Source: Bacillus sp. KH172YL63
GTDB taxonomy: Bacteria > Bacillota > Bacilli > Bacillales > Bacillaceae_B
Length of the DNA: 64,000 bases
Direction of reading: 5' to 3'
Assembly: GCF_011398925.1 (NCBI RefSeq)
Contig: NZ_AP022842.1
Location: 732,001 to 796,000, forward strand
Below are positions 56,277 through 64,000 of this stretch, in pieces (the stretch's first letter is position 1; the number at the start of each line of letters is the position of its first letter). Under the pieces are notes generated by a model. It did no database searches and was not told where the DNA came from. It worked only from the letters and a program-made list of their open reading frames with translations. Position numbers and translations under genes: made by a program.

Positions 56277-58271
56277 ATGAAAGCATTCACATTCATTCTG
56301 CAAGATTTAAAAGCAATGACCGGCCATAAGCATAGAATAATCGCATTGGCCTTTTTATTACTCGTTCCATTGATATATTCAGGATTATTCTTATCAGGTT
56401 ATTGGAATCCTTATGGGAAACTGGAGCAATTACCAGTCGCAGTCGTCAATGAGGATCAGGGTGCCGTGATGGAAGGAGAGCCTATTCAGGCTGGAAATGC
56501 CTTTGTGCAAGAGTTGAAAACGTCTGGGGATCTGGATTTCAAGTTTGTGTCGTCGTCCAAGGCGGAAGAAGGCTTGGAAAAAGGTACATACTACATGATT
56601 GTGACCATACCCGAGGACTTTTCAGCAAAGGTGAGTACGTTGATGGAAGAGGATCCGCAGCCAGCCCGGTTATTGTATAAAGACAACCCTGGGAAAAACT
56701 TTGTAGCATCCCAAATTAGTGCTAGTGCTACGGAGAAAATGAAAAATAAACTTTCAGACACCATTACGAAATCTTATGCCGATGGGGTATTCGATAAGTT
56801 TGTAGAACTTGGGAAAGGATTAAAAACAGCGAGTGATGGGGCAAGCCGATTGCATGAAGGATTAGCCGAAGAGAAGGAGGGAATGACCACACTTGAAGAT
56901 GGGATAAGCAGTCTTGAAGCCGGATCAAAAAATCTTTTGTCGGGGAGCGATAAGCTATCAACAGGTGCCGGCACCATTGAAGCTGGACTTCAGACCCTTA
57001 AATCAAGCACATCTCAATTAGCCAGTGGAGTTAACAGTTTGTCAGAAGCTGGTAGGGAAATAGGTGTTGGTGCCGCCCGCCTTTCGGGTCAGGCAGATCA
57101 ATTGGCTGTAGCAGAGAATGGGGTACAGGAGCTGCAATCAAAAATGAAATCGAAGGCAGAAGAGCTGCAGGGCCAATTGAAGGAATACGTTGAGGCACAT
57201 CCTGAAGCTAAGGACGATCCTGCATTCGCCCGTATCCAAGCGTTATCAGATAATATTTCAGCTTCGACAGCTGAAATCGGAAGCAGACAATCGAACATTC
57301 ACAAGCGAACAAAAGGAATTGCTGCTGGGCAAATGGAGCAGAGCCAGGGGATCACGGGATTAGCTGACAAGCTCGATGGTGCTTCTGAGGGGGCAGCTGA
57401 TTTGGCCTCTGGAACTTCGGCTCTCTCAAAAGGGTTTGCCGATTGGCAAAATGGTTTTTCAACATTGGCAACAGGTATCGTTCGGCTATCAAATGGAAGT
57501 GATGAACTTTCTGCAGGTGCAAGTGAATTGAGTAATGGACTTAATAGCCTTGAATCAGGCTCAGATGAATTAGCGGTGAAACTTTCGGATGCATCAGATA
57601 AAACGTCTGGTATTCATCCATCTGATCAGCTTTCTACCATGTTTTCTAATCCTGTCCAGCTTGTGAAGTCAAATCTCTCGGAGGTGCCGAACTATGGGAC
57701 AGGGATAGCCCCTTACTTTTTGTCTTTGGCATTGTACGTCGGGGGGATTATGGCTGCGAATATTTTACCTCTCGGCAGGAGGGATGATTTGAAGGTAAGC
57801 GGAACGACCCATTTTGTGAATAAATTTGGGTTGGTCTTTGTCATTGGTTTCATTCAGGCACTGATTGTTAATCTTGTCCTTCTATATGGATTCCATTTAG
57901 AAGTGGTCAATATCCCGCTCTTTTTCCTATCGAGTGTGATTGTTTCTTTCACATTTATGGCGTTTATCTTTATGTTGATCACTGTTTTCGGATTCGTCGG
58001 CAAGTTCTTGGCTGTTACCTTCCTAGTCCTTCAATTGGCCACATGTGGAGGAACCTTCCCCCGGGATTTGAATTCACCGATTTTGAGGGTGATCGGGGAG
58101 AATTTACCGATGGCCCACTCTTTGAGCAGTTTCCAGGAAGTCATTACACTTGGGGATTTTACGCAGCTATCGCATCAGTTATGGATACTATTCGCTTACT
58201 TGTCTGTGGCAGGTGGAATCGCGTTGTTTACAAGTAATGTACAAGTGAATAAGCTTGAAAGAGCAAATTAA
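56277..58271 (+). CDS. YhgE/Pip family membrane protein
   Basis: 664 residues: an N-terminal membrane helix (HRIIALAFLLLVPLIYSGLFLSGYWNPYG), a PVAVVNEDQGA motif, a long extracellular region of helical pseudo-repeats (LEDGISSLEAGSKNLLSGSDKLSTGAGTIEAGLQTL...), then five or so C-terminal helices of the ABC-2 permease type. Relatives include phage receptor Pip of Lactococcus and the type VII secretion-associated EsaA. The exact role is unknown. Start ATG 56277 follows AAAGGAG. Divergent LysR gene upstream. Confidence 0.88.
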   Translation: MKAFTFILQDLKAMTGHKHRIIALAFLLLVPLIYSGLFLSGYWNPYGKLEQLPVAVVNEDQGAVMEGEPIQAGNAFVQELKTSGDLDFKFVSSSKAEEGLEKGTYYMIVTIPEDFSAKVSTLMEEDPQPARLLYKDNPGKNFVASQISASATEKMKNKLSDTITKSYADGVFDKFVELGKGLKTASDGASRLHEGLAEEKEGMTTLEDGISSLEAGSKNLLSGSDKLSTGAGTIEAGLQTLKSSTSQLASGVNSLSEAGREIGVGAARLSGQADQLAVAENGVQELQSKMKSKAEELQGQLKEYVEAHPEAKDDPAFARIQALSDNISASTAEIGSRQSNIHKRTKGIAAGQMEQSQGITGLADKLDGASEGAADLASGTSALSKGFADWQNGFSTLATGIVRLSNGSDELSAGASELSNGLNSLESGSDELAVKLSDASDKTSGIHPSDQLSTMFSNPVQLVKSNLSEVPNYGTGIAPYFLSLALYVGGIMAANILPLGRRDDLKVSGTTHFVNKFGLVFVIGFIQALIVNLVLLYGFHLEVVNIPLFFLSSVIVSFTFMAFIFMLITVFGFVGKFLAVTFLVLQLATCGGTFPRDLNSPILRVIGENLPMAHSLSSFQEVITLGDFTQLSHQLWILFAYLSVAGGIALFTSNVQVNKLERAN

Positions 58272-58313
58272 AAAAATGCCTGTCTCCCTTTAAAATGGAG
58301 CAGGCATTTTTTT
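58270..58313 (+). terminator. Intrinsic terminator of the YhgE-like gene
   Basis: AAAAATGCCTG / CAGGCATTTTT stem with internal pairing of the 19-nt loop (CTCC / GGAG), followed by T residues. The 58314-58448 gap holds nothing assignable. Confidence 0.85.
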
Positions 58314-58448
58314 CTGTGCAAGATATCATTTCCTTTGGATAGGACGTAGGTGATTGGAAAAGAGGTGCTGGTTTATTCGCTGTTCGCTCGCTCATTTTAG
58401 TAGAGTGGCAGATGTGAGATGGAATCAACAGAGTATATGAAACCTCCG

Positions 58449-59162
58449 TTAAGATAAAGCTAATGCTCCACTCATGTATTTTTTGGTCTCTGCCTGATAA
58501 AAGCCTGACTGAACCGTCATTACCAATAAGACCATTACATTCAGGACAATGGAAAGTTCCTCTTCCTTTAAGTTGCGGAAGGAGGAGAGCAGGGACTTGC
58601 ACTTTTCGTTTACGAATATTTTTATCGTGTCATTGAATGAATCTTGTGCTGTTTCGAGTATGGGCCCACGATGGTGATGGATCTGATCAAATACGGTCGC
58701 ATAAGCAAAGTATAAATCGGTCGGATTCACGATATCATCGGTCCTGTCGTCGATATTATTAAAGACGAGCGTAAGGACTTTCCGGATCGAATCGAAATCC
58801 AATGTGGCTTTCAGGTCTTCGACGATGAACAGCATGGCAGCCTGTTCGGTCGTGTATTTTTTGCCGAGCTGCGGTGAGCCGATCAAGCCCCTGACATCAC
58901 GCTTCACCCAGTTTTGCACGGTGCTTTGGGGGAAGTTCGTGAACTCGATCAAGTTGCCGAGGGATACAATTTCATTGAGGGAGAAGCCGATTTCCCCTTT
59001 TACTGGTTTGAGGAGTTTTTGAATGATCGGAGGGAGATCCTTTTCATTATGAAAGGCCGGTGATGTTTCCTGGAGAACGGTCAGCGGGGGCGTGCCGGTT
59101 GTGCCGTTCAGTGCCAGCAGGAGGTCGGCCATATTTTTGCGTGTCAGATTAGTCGTATTCAT
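58449..59162 (-). CDS. DUF1836 domain-containing protein (HTH regulator-like)
   Basis: 237 residues. The N-terminal segment has a MerR-like helix-turn-helix (FSLNEIVSLGNLIEFTNFPQSTVQNWVKRDVRGLIGSPQLGKKYTTEQAAMLFIVEDLKATLDF), as described for DUF1836. The C-terminal half is helical and may mediate oligomerisation. The target genes are unknown; it stands alone, divergent from htpX. Confidence 0.85.
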   Translation of the reverse strand: MNTTNLTRKNMADLLLALNGTTGTPPLTVLQETSPAFHNEKDLPPIIQKLLKPVKGEIGFSLNEIVSLGNLIEFTNFPQSTVQNWVKRDVRGLIGSPQLGKKYTTEQAAMLFIVEDLKATLDFDSIRKVLTLVFNNIDDRTDDIVNPTDLYFAYATVFDQIHHHRGPILETAQDSFNDTIKIFVNEKCKSLLSSFRNLKEEELSIVLNVMVLLVMTVQSGFYQAETKKYMSGALALS

Positions 59163-59322
59163 CTTGATTACCCCGTCTCTTATACAGATCTATTCTTCTA
59201 TACTACTGGTTGGACAAAGAGGCGTCAATTTCACCTTCACACTTGTATTATCACGACCAACGATTTATAATAGATTCAGATACAGGTTCAAATGAACCTG
59301 AAAATAGGAGTGGAGAAATCAA

Positions 59323-60204
59323 ATGGGAAAACGTATTTTTTATTTCCTTTTAACGAACGTTTTAGTATTACTGACAATTAGTATAATATTTTCCGTAACA
59401 GGAGCAGGGAATTACATCAATGCTTCTGGTGGGATCGATTTAGGCGCACTCCTCGTATTCAGTGCGATCATCGGTTTCTCCGGGTCATTCATTTCATTGG
59501 CGATGTCACGCTGGATGGCGAAGAAGATGATGGGTGTCCAGGTGTTGAATCCGGACGGGGCGCTTTCTGCTGAAGAACGCTCTGTCGTTGAGAAGGTGCA
59601 CCGTTTGTCGAGAGCTGCTGGCCTTGTGCATATGCCGGAAGTGGGAATCTATCATTCTCCTGAAGTGAATGCATTCGCAACAGGTCCTTCGAAGAAACGC
59701 TCGCTTGTGGCCGTTTCGACCGGATTGCTCCGGGAAATGGATGACGATGCGGTGGAAGGCGTCATCGCTCATGAGGTAGCCCATGTTGCGAACGGGGATA
59801 TGGTGACGATGACACTCCTTCAAGGTGTGGTCAATACATTCGTTGTCTTCCTTGCACGTATCGCCGCTTGGATCGCTTCCCGGTTTGCACGTGAAGAAAT
59901 GGCGCCGATCGTCCATTTCATTGCCGTAATCGTGTTCCAAATTGTGTTCTCGATCCTTGGAAGCTTGGTTGTCTTCGCATATTCCCGCCATCGTGAGTAT
60001 CACGCTGACCGGGGCGGGGCGGATCTTGCCGGCAAGGATAAGATGGTCCATGCCCTTCAGATGCTGAAGGCTTACTCAAGCCGCATGAAGGGTGAAGATG
60101 ACACGGCCATATCTACATTGAAAATCAATGGCCGCCGTAAATCTGCGATGTTCTCTACACACCCGGATCTTGATGACCGGATCAGTCGTTTGCAAGCAAA
60201 ATAA
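59323..60204 (+). CDS. htpX: Protease HtpX (M48 membrane metallopeptidase)
   Basis: 293 residues with two N-terminal membrane helices, the zinc motif [13 protein letters not shown] (HExxH, ~144), two more helices (~160-215) and the third ligand in [15 protein letters not shown]. This is the complete HtpX plan. The active site faces the cytoplasm and the enzyme removes damaged membrane proteins. AGGAGTGGAG precedes ATG 59323. It ends at its own terminator. Confidence 0.94.
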   Translation: MGKRIFYFLLTNVLVLLTISIIFSVTGAGNYINASGGIDLGALLVFSAIIGFSGSFISLAMSRWMAKKMMGVQVLNPDGALSAEERSVVEKVHRLSRAAGLVHMPEVGIYHSPEVNAFATGPSKKRSLVAVSTGLLREMDDDAVEGVIAHEVAHVANGDMVTMTLLQGVVNTFVVFLARIAAWIASRFAREEMAPIVHFIAVIVFQIVFSILGSLVVFAYSRHREYHADRGGADLAGKDKMVHALQMLKAYSSRMKGEDDTAISTLKINGRRKSAMFSTHPDLDDRISRLQAK

Positions 60205-60233
60205 TCAATGCGGCGGTCAGCCCCGACGCATGT

Positions 60234-60274
60234 AAAGGTGCAGCACTCCATTATTGGAGTCTGCACCTTTTTTT
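60234..60274 (+). terminator. Intrinsic terminator of htpX
   Basis: AAAGGTGCAG.ACTCCA pairs with GGAGT.TGCACCTTT, 15 bp with 6-nt loop, then TTTT. Confidence 0.88.
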
Positions 60275-60354
60275 CACCTCCAAAATTATTGCCCAAGCCG
60301 TGACCATTTGTCCAAGCAATGAATATTTTACTGGTAGAAGGGGTGATAGAGTTA

Positions 60355-61539
60355 ATGGCAAAAGCGAGTGATTATTTAATTGCTTTGGACGATGGTCATG
60401 GAATCGGCACCGCGGGTAAACGGACACCGTATATCAAATCGATCGGCAGGCAGATCCATGAAAATGAGTTCAATGAAAAAGTGACGTACTATTTAAAGGC
60501 GGAACTGGAAAGGTGTGGATTCCGGACGCTTCTTTCGGCTCCTACAGATGAAGATACACCTCTGAAGGCGCGCACGGGTATAGCCAATTCCATGGGAGCC
60601 CACGCGCTGGTTTCGAACCATTATAATGCGTTCGATGGGAAATTCGACGGTCCCGGGAAGGATGCAGAAGGGCATTCCCTTCATATCTATTTCAATGATA
60701 AGAATGATAGAAGGCTTGCCGAATCGATTGCGAAGTATTTGAGGCAGGGGACGAAACAGGTGTATCGGGGCATCATCGAGCAGAACCTCCATATGACCAG
60801 GGAGTTCAATGGGCCTGCTGTGCTGATCGAAAATGGCTTCATGGATAATGAAAGAGAAGCATTGCTCATGATCAATGAGGATTTCCAGCGGGAGACTGCA
60901 AGGGAACAGGCGAAAGGTATCTGTGATTTCTTCGGCGTTACGTATGTCGCTTCTTCAGGCGGCGGAAATGTGGTGACGCCTCCCAAGAAGGAGGTCAAAG
61001 GTGTATCGACCGACAAAGGGGATGCAGGCAAGCGGCTGGAAAGCATATATAAAGGTGCAGAAGGACTGGACTTTTACAGCCGGCCGACGTTCAATGACGC
61101 CTACCGTGCAGGTAAGCTGAAGTATGGCTATGGGTTTCCGACCATCATCAGGAAGCTTTCTGTAGAAGGGGCATACATGTATGAAGTGAAAAATTCACGG
61201 GGGCATGTGTATTATGTAACGGCAGCCCCGGAATATGTGAAGGTCGAAGGGGGCGGCGGGTCCACTGGATCTGGGGCCTCCACGTCCACCCGGTCATCAT
61301 CCGGTGGTCCAGTGGCGATCGGTGAAATCACCATCACAGGTGTGTCCAACTCTGCGATCATCCAGGACCGGCCAGACAGGATGAACTCCAAAAACATCAG
61401 CACCATCTCAAAAGGAAGCACCATTCCAGTCACCGGTTCAGTCAAGGGAGTCAACAGCAGCTCCGGCTACTGGGAAGTCATCCATAATGGGAAAAGGGCC
61501 TACATCACCGGAGAATTCGGCCGGTATAAAGCCTACTAG
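60355..61539 (+). CDS. N-acetylmuramoyl-L-alanine amidase with C-terminal SH3-like repeats
   Basis: 394 residues. The N-terminal ~205 are an Amidase_3 zinc domain: ALDDGHG (His), ENEFNEK (Glu), VSNHYNA (His) and LIENGFMDN (catalytic Glu). A domain with PTFNDAYRAGKLKYGYGFPTI follows, then a Gly/Ser linker and a final SH3-like module (SVKGVNSSSGYWEVIHNGKRAYITGEF) that may bind cell wall. There is no signal peptide, as for several spore or prophage-derived amidases, so release may be non-classical. ATG 60355 follows AAGGGGTGA. Confidence 0.88.
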   Translation: MAKASDYLIALDDGHGIGTAGKRTPYIKSIGRQIHENEFNEKVTYYLKAELERCGFRTLLSAPTDEDTPLKARTGIANSMGAHALVSNHYNAFDGKFDGPGKDAEGHSLHIYFNDKNDRRLAESIAKYLRQGTKQVYRGIIEQNLHMTREFNGPAVLIENGFMDNEREALLMINEDFQRETAREQAKGICDFFGVTYVASSGGGNVVTPPKKEVKGVSTDKGDAGKRLESIYKGAEGLDFYSRPTFNDAYRAGKLKYGYGFPTIIRKLSVEGAYMYEVKNSRGHVYYVTAAPEYVKVEGGGGSTGSGASTSTRSSSGGPVAIGEITITGVSNSAIIQDRPDRMNSKNISTISKGSTIPVTGSVKGVNSSSGYWEVIHNGKRAYITGEFGRYKAY

Positions 61540-61554
61540 TGTCCCTGTGTGATG

Positions 61555-61595
61555 AAAGGAGGTCCGTCCCTCACTTTGAGGGACGGACCTCCTTT
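61555..61595. repeat. GGACGGACCT palindrome, copy 5
   Basis: A perfect 18-bp inverted repeat (AAAGGAGGTCCGTCCCTC and complement) with a 5-nt loop right after the amidase stop. Only three T residues follow as part of the stem. Confidence 0.9.
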
Positions 61596-61693
61596 GTATT
61601 TCTGCCCTGATTGTTTGCAAACCCCAGTTGCATTCACTCTTTATTTTTAATAAAGTATAGAGTTAGAGAGCAATTTGAAGGAGGACGCAGAAA

Positions 61694-63082
61694 TTGACGA
61701 ATATCAAACCAGAAACAATGGTTGCGACAATAGAGGAAATGGATCAGAAGGGATCGGGGCAGGCTGTAATCTGGCGTGAGAATGAGCTTGGGAATCCGAA
61801 GAAGCTGAGGCTGACGATTCCCCAGACGCTGCCTGGAGAAAAGGTGCGTGTGACGGTGGATCAGCCTGATCGCAGAAGAAGGAAAGCGATGCCTGATGAG
61901 ATCCTGGAAGCTCATCCGGAAAGAACAACGCCTCCATGTCCCCATTTTGAACGCTGCGGTGGTTGTGTATGGCAGCATTGGGATTACGAAGGTCAGCTGA
62001 AGCAGAAGACGGAGCACGTGAAGCACGCACTTGTCGGACAGGGCTTTGATCAGGACCTTGTCCGGGATACGATGGGGATGGAAGAGCCTTGGCGTTACCG
62101 CAATAAAATGGAATTCACTTTCTCACCTGAAGGGAATCTGGGTCTCCATGAGCAAGGGAACTTCCGTAAGATCATTTCCCTTGAAACTTGCTTGATCGCA
62201 AGTGAACAGATGGTTGAAGCAGCGATGGAAGTCGCCGATTGGGTGAAGGATCATCAGTTATCCGGCTACAATAAGGACAAGCACGAAGGTCTGCTTCGTC
62301 ATTTGATGGTGCGTCAATCGTTTGCGACCGGTGAATTGATGCTTGCGTTGTTTGCGACAGAAGCACCGGGTGCCCATAGTGAAGCCGTTGAGGATCTGAA
62401 AAAGCGTGTGGAGGAGAAATTCCCTCATGTGAAGAGCCTGTTGTGGCTTGAAAACACGGCCTGGGCCGATCGTACGCAAGCGGAAGAAATTCACCTTCTT
62501 GCCGGCCGTGACTTTATCTATGACGAAATGGACGGCTACCGTTTCCGCCTTTGGTTTGATACGTTCTTCCAAACGAATCCGACGCAGGCGCAAAAGCTCG
62601 TTGATTTGGCAGTGGAGATGGCAGAGCCGAAGAAAACAGAAAAAATGATCGACCTGTTCTGTGGAGTCGGGACATTTTCCCTTCCATTCGCAAGCAGGGT
62701 GGGTGAACTTGCAGGGATTGAAATCGTAGAGAGTTCAATTGAATCGGCGAAAAGAAATGCCGATGATAACGGCATCAGCAACACGACATTCCTTGCGAAG
62801 GATGCAAGAAAAGGGATCGACCAGATGCTTGAGAGCTTCGGTCACCCCCACTTATTAATGCTAGATCCGCCCCGCTCAGGTGCCGGCGGGAAGGTGATGA
62901 GACGGATCGGACGCGCCCAGCCGGAACGCATTGTCTATGTATCATGCAACCCGGATACATTTGCGACGGATATCAAGGAACTCGAACCATTCGGCTATAC
63001 GCTTGATGCCGTTCAGCCTGTGGATCTGTTTCCACATACCGTGCACGTAGAATGCGTCGCCACCCTGACATTGAACAAATAA
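61694..63082 (+). CDS. rlmD: 23S rRNA (uracil-C5)-methyltransferase RlmCD/RlmD family
   Basis: 462 residues: an N-terminal TRAM-like beta barrel (ATIEEMDQKGSGQAVI...LPGEKVRVTV), the [4Fe-4S] cysteines in PCPHFERCGGCVWQHW, and a C-terminal Rossmann methyltransferase with MIDLFCGVGTFSLPFASRV, LDPPRSG and the catalytic cysteine in VYVSCNP. It methylates U747 and/or U1939 of 23S rRNA; Gram-positive members (RlmCD) often do both. TTG 61694 follows GGAGGA. Confidence 0.93.
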   Translation: MTNIKPETMVATIEEMDQKGSGQAVIWRENELGNPKKLRLTIPQTLPGEKVRVTVDQPDRRRRKAMPDEILEAHPERTTPPCPHFERCGGCVWQHWDYEGQLKQKTEHVKHALVGQGFDQDLVRDTMGMEEPWRYRNKMEFTFSPEGNLGLHEQGNFRKIISLETCLIASEQMVEAAMEVADWVKDHQLSGYNKDKHEGLLRHLMVRQSFATGELMLALFATEAPGAHSEAVEDLKKRVEEKFPHVKSLLWLENTAWADRTQAEEIHLLAGRDFIYDEMDGYRFRLWFDTFFQTNPTQAQKLVDLAVEMAEPKKTEKMIDLFCGVGTFSLPFASRVGELAGIEIVESSIESAKRNADDNGISNTTFLAKDARKGIDQMLESFGHPHLLMLDPPRSGAGGKVMRRIGRAQPERIVYVSCNPDTFATDIKELEPFGYTLDAVQPVDLFPHTVHVECVATLTLNK

Positions 63083-63112
63083 TTGAACGAAAAGGACGTA
63101 TGAATGTCCATC

Positions 63113-63149
63113 AAAAAATACCTGACCCAAAGCGGTCGGGTATTTTTTT
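63113..63149 (+). terminator. Intrinsic terminator of rlmD
   Basis: AAAAAATACC.GACC / GGTC.GGTATTTTTT with 6-nt loop and a T run. Confidence 0.88.
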
Positions 63150-63162
63150 GTGGTTGGATAAA

Positions 63163-63200
63163 GTGAGGGACGGACCTCTGAATAGAGGTCCGTCCCTCAC
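63163..63200. repeat. GGACGGACCT palindrome, copy 6
   Basis: A perfect 16-17 bp inverted repeat (GTGAGGGACGGACCTCT and complement) with a 4-5 nt loop, next to the rlmD terminator and before the convergent lipoprotein gene. Confidence 0.9.
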
Positions 63201-63206
63201 AGGGAT

Positions 63207-63803
63207 TTATTTGATAGCCCGTGATTTTTCGCCGAATGGTACGGCCAGGTTCCATTTGTAGTCTGTGCCATAGGCGTCGGTGGTTTTTACGATGGGGGCG
63301 TTGAGTATCATCCCGGAAACGGTGTTTTCTTTATATTTGAAATCGGTGTAGCCGAGGTTTAGAGCGATTTCTTCTCCCCAGATTCCGTAAATTTCCTGTA
63401 CTTTTGACTTTTGTATAGCGGGGTTGAAGATGACATCGAGCCTATAGTATCTGTCTGGGTCAGGGCGTTTGATGGTGATATTGAAATTTCCTTTCTCATC
63501 TGTGACGCCGGTACTTTCCGCCACATATTTCTCTCCAGTATCACCCTGCAGGTTAATCACTCTTCCATAATTATCAGCAAGGCTGTACTCAAGCAGTCCG
63601 GCAGACATGATCGCATCTTCCGGAAGGTTGCTTTTGCCTTCGATGATCAGTTCTTTTTCCTCTAGGAGGACCGTCCCCTCAATGTCGATCCTAATTCCGG
63701 CAGGAGGGGGCTTGAAGACTTCGAGTTCATCGGTCATCTGCACCCTGCATCCGGTGAGGAGAAGGATGCTGAACATGAAGGTGGATAATATCCGGTGTTT
63801 CAA
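63207..63803 (-). CDS. Putative lipoprotein, unknown
   Basis: 198 residues with the lipoprotein signal MKHRILSTFMFSILLLTGC (lipobox LTGC). The mature part is beta-rich with a carboxypeptidase-regulatory-like segment (GVTDEKGNFNITIKRPDPDRYYRLDVIF). TTG 63803 overlaps the stop of the upstream permease gene and follows AAGGAGGAATTCCA. Gene order suggests it is an accessory lipoprotein of that transporter. Confidence 0.75.
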   Translation of the reverse strand: MKHRILSTFMFSILLLTGCRVQMTDELEVFKPPPAGIRIDIEGTVLLEEKELIIEGKSNLPEDAIMSAGLLEYSLADNYGRVINLQGDTGEKYVAESTGVTDEKGNFNITIKRPDPDRYYRLDVIFNPAIQKSKVQEIYGIWGEEIALNLGYTDFKYKENTVSGMILNAPIVKTTDAYGTDYKWNLAVPFGEKSRAIK

Positions 63804-64000
63804 TGGAATTCCTCCTTTGACCTGTTTGTGAAAGAGAACGGATCCTTCAGGGAAACCTGCGCTGCAGGCTTGTCACGTACCGTCTTTGAGTTCTTGACGG
63901 GAAACTTGCCTTCGAGCAAGACTTCTTTCAGGAAACGGGTCACTTCATTTATGCAGAAGATCGTCACCGCGAAGAAAGCAAGCGGGGTCAGGACGAGCCA
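63800..64000 (-). CDS. C-terminal end of an ABC transporter permease, truncated by window edge
   Basis: The minus-strand frame is open to base 64000 and ends at 63800. The visible ~66 residues (WLVLTPLAFFAVTIFCINEVTRFLKEVLLEGKFPVKN...) look like the last membrane helix and cytoplasmic tail of an OppC/DppC-type permease. Its stop overlaps the lipoprotein start by 3-4 bp, so they are translationally coupled. Identity is tentative. Confidence 0.55.
   Translation of the reverse strand, partial: WLVLTPLAFFAVTIFCINEVTRFLKEVLLEGKFPVKNSKTVRDKPAAQVSLKDPFSFTNRSKEEFH

Noticed and set aside
1..64000. Prophage, transposon or genomic island
   Set aside because: No integrase, transposase, phage structural gene or tRNA attachment site was seen; gene content is ordinary chromosomal.

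Overview
The window looks like chromosome from an endospore-forming member of the Bacillaceae (Bacillus / Rossellomorea-type). The evidence is strong AGGAGG-type ribosome binding sites with many TTG and GTG starts, compact intrinsic terminators, a lysine riboswitch ahead of lysA, RsbR-type stressosome proteins, DUF4183 spore-surface-like proteins, sigma-D-type motility promoters, and a mannitol PTS operon with a PRD regulator. I see no rRNA, tRNA, insertion sequence, prophage or CRISPR array. The genus is inferred; no marker gene settles it.

Layout. 1-2.8 kb: end of a phosphotransferase, a phosphatase, a GNAT acetyltransferase, an alpha/beta hydrolase and a small membrane protein. 2.8-5.1 kb: an ECF sigma factor / PadR / SEDS-protein operon with its own ECF-like promoter. 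5.1-8.6 kb: small envelope and spore-surface-like genes (two convergent DUF4183 genes), then VOC and YdbC-like proteins. 8.6-12.3 kb: SDR with a terminator-bearing leader, Nudix, methyltransferase, MFS exporter. 12.4-15.8 kb: a YtrA-type GntR/ABC operon with a near-ideal operator, then small membrane proteins and a lipoprotein. 15.8-20.5 kb: chemoreceptor 1 under a c-di-GMP-II riboswitch, PadR/DUF1048 pair, a kinase-like gene behind an attenuator, DUF1801 protein. 20.7-24.5 kb: ascorbate-type PTS IIC and IIB with a PRD regulator. 25-27.8 kb: ABC-F protein and a DinB-like protein. 27.8-29.5 kb: chemoreceptor 2, also under a c-di-GMP-II riboswitch. 29.5-37.6 kb: LysR/TauE pair, an amidohydrolase/DUF3311/symporter/M20 operon, an S9 peptidase. 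37.8-40.7 kb: two RsbR paralogues flanking two small genes. 40.8-42.9 kb: a sigma factor fused to its own anti-sigma and membrane module. 43-49 kb: dispersed repeat, then mtlA-mtlR-mtlD. 49.6-54.3 kb: prolyl hydroxylase, lysine riboswitch and lysA, two Opp-type permeases. 54.4-64 kb: GyrI-like protein, LysR / YhgE pair, DUF1836 regulator, htpX, amidase, rlmD, lipoprotein and the end of another permease.

Three things stand out. First, four intergenic arrays (about 1.68, 43.06, 49.16 and 50.45 kb) share one architecture, a core of about 6-10 bp repeated every 20-22 bp (two helical turns), but use different core sequences; the first is flanked by a decayed copy of the 3' end of the preceding gene. 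Second, both chemoreceptor genes carry c-di-GMP-II aptamers followed by terminators, behind sigma-D-like promoters, linking second messenger and motility regulon. Third, one 677-codon gene joins an ECF sigma factor, a zinc anti-sigma domain, a membrane helix and an extracellular DUF4179-like region. A perfect-palindrome family built on GGGACGGACCT also occurs six times, mostly just after stop codons.
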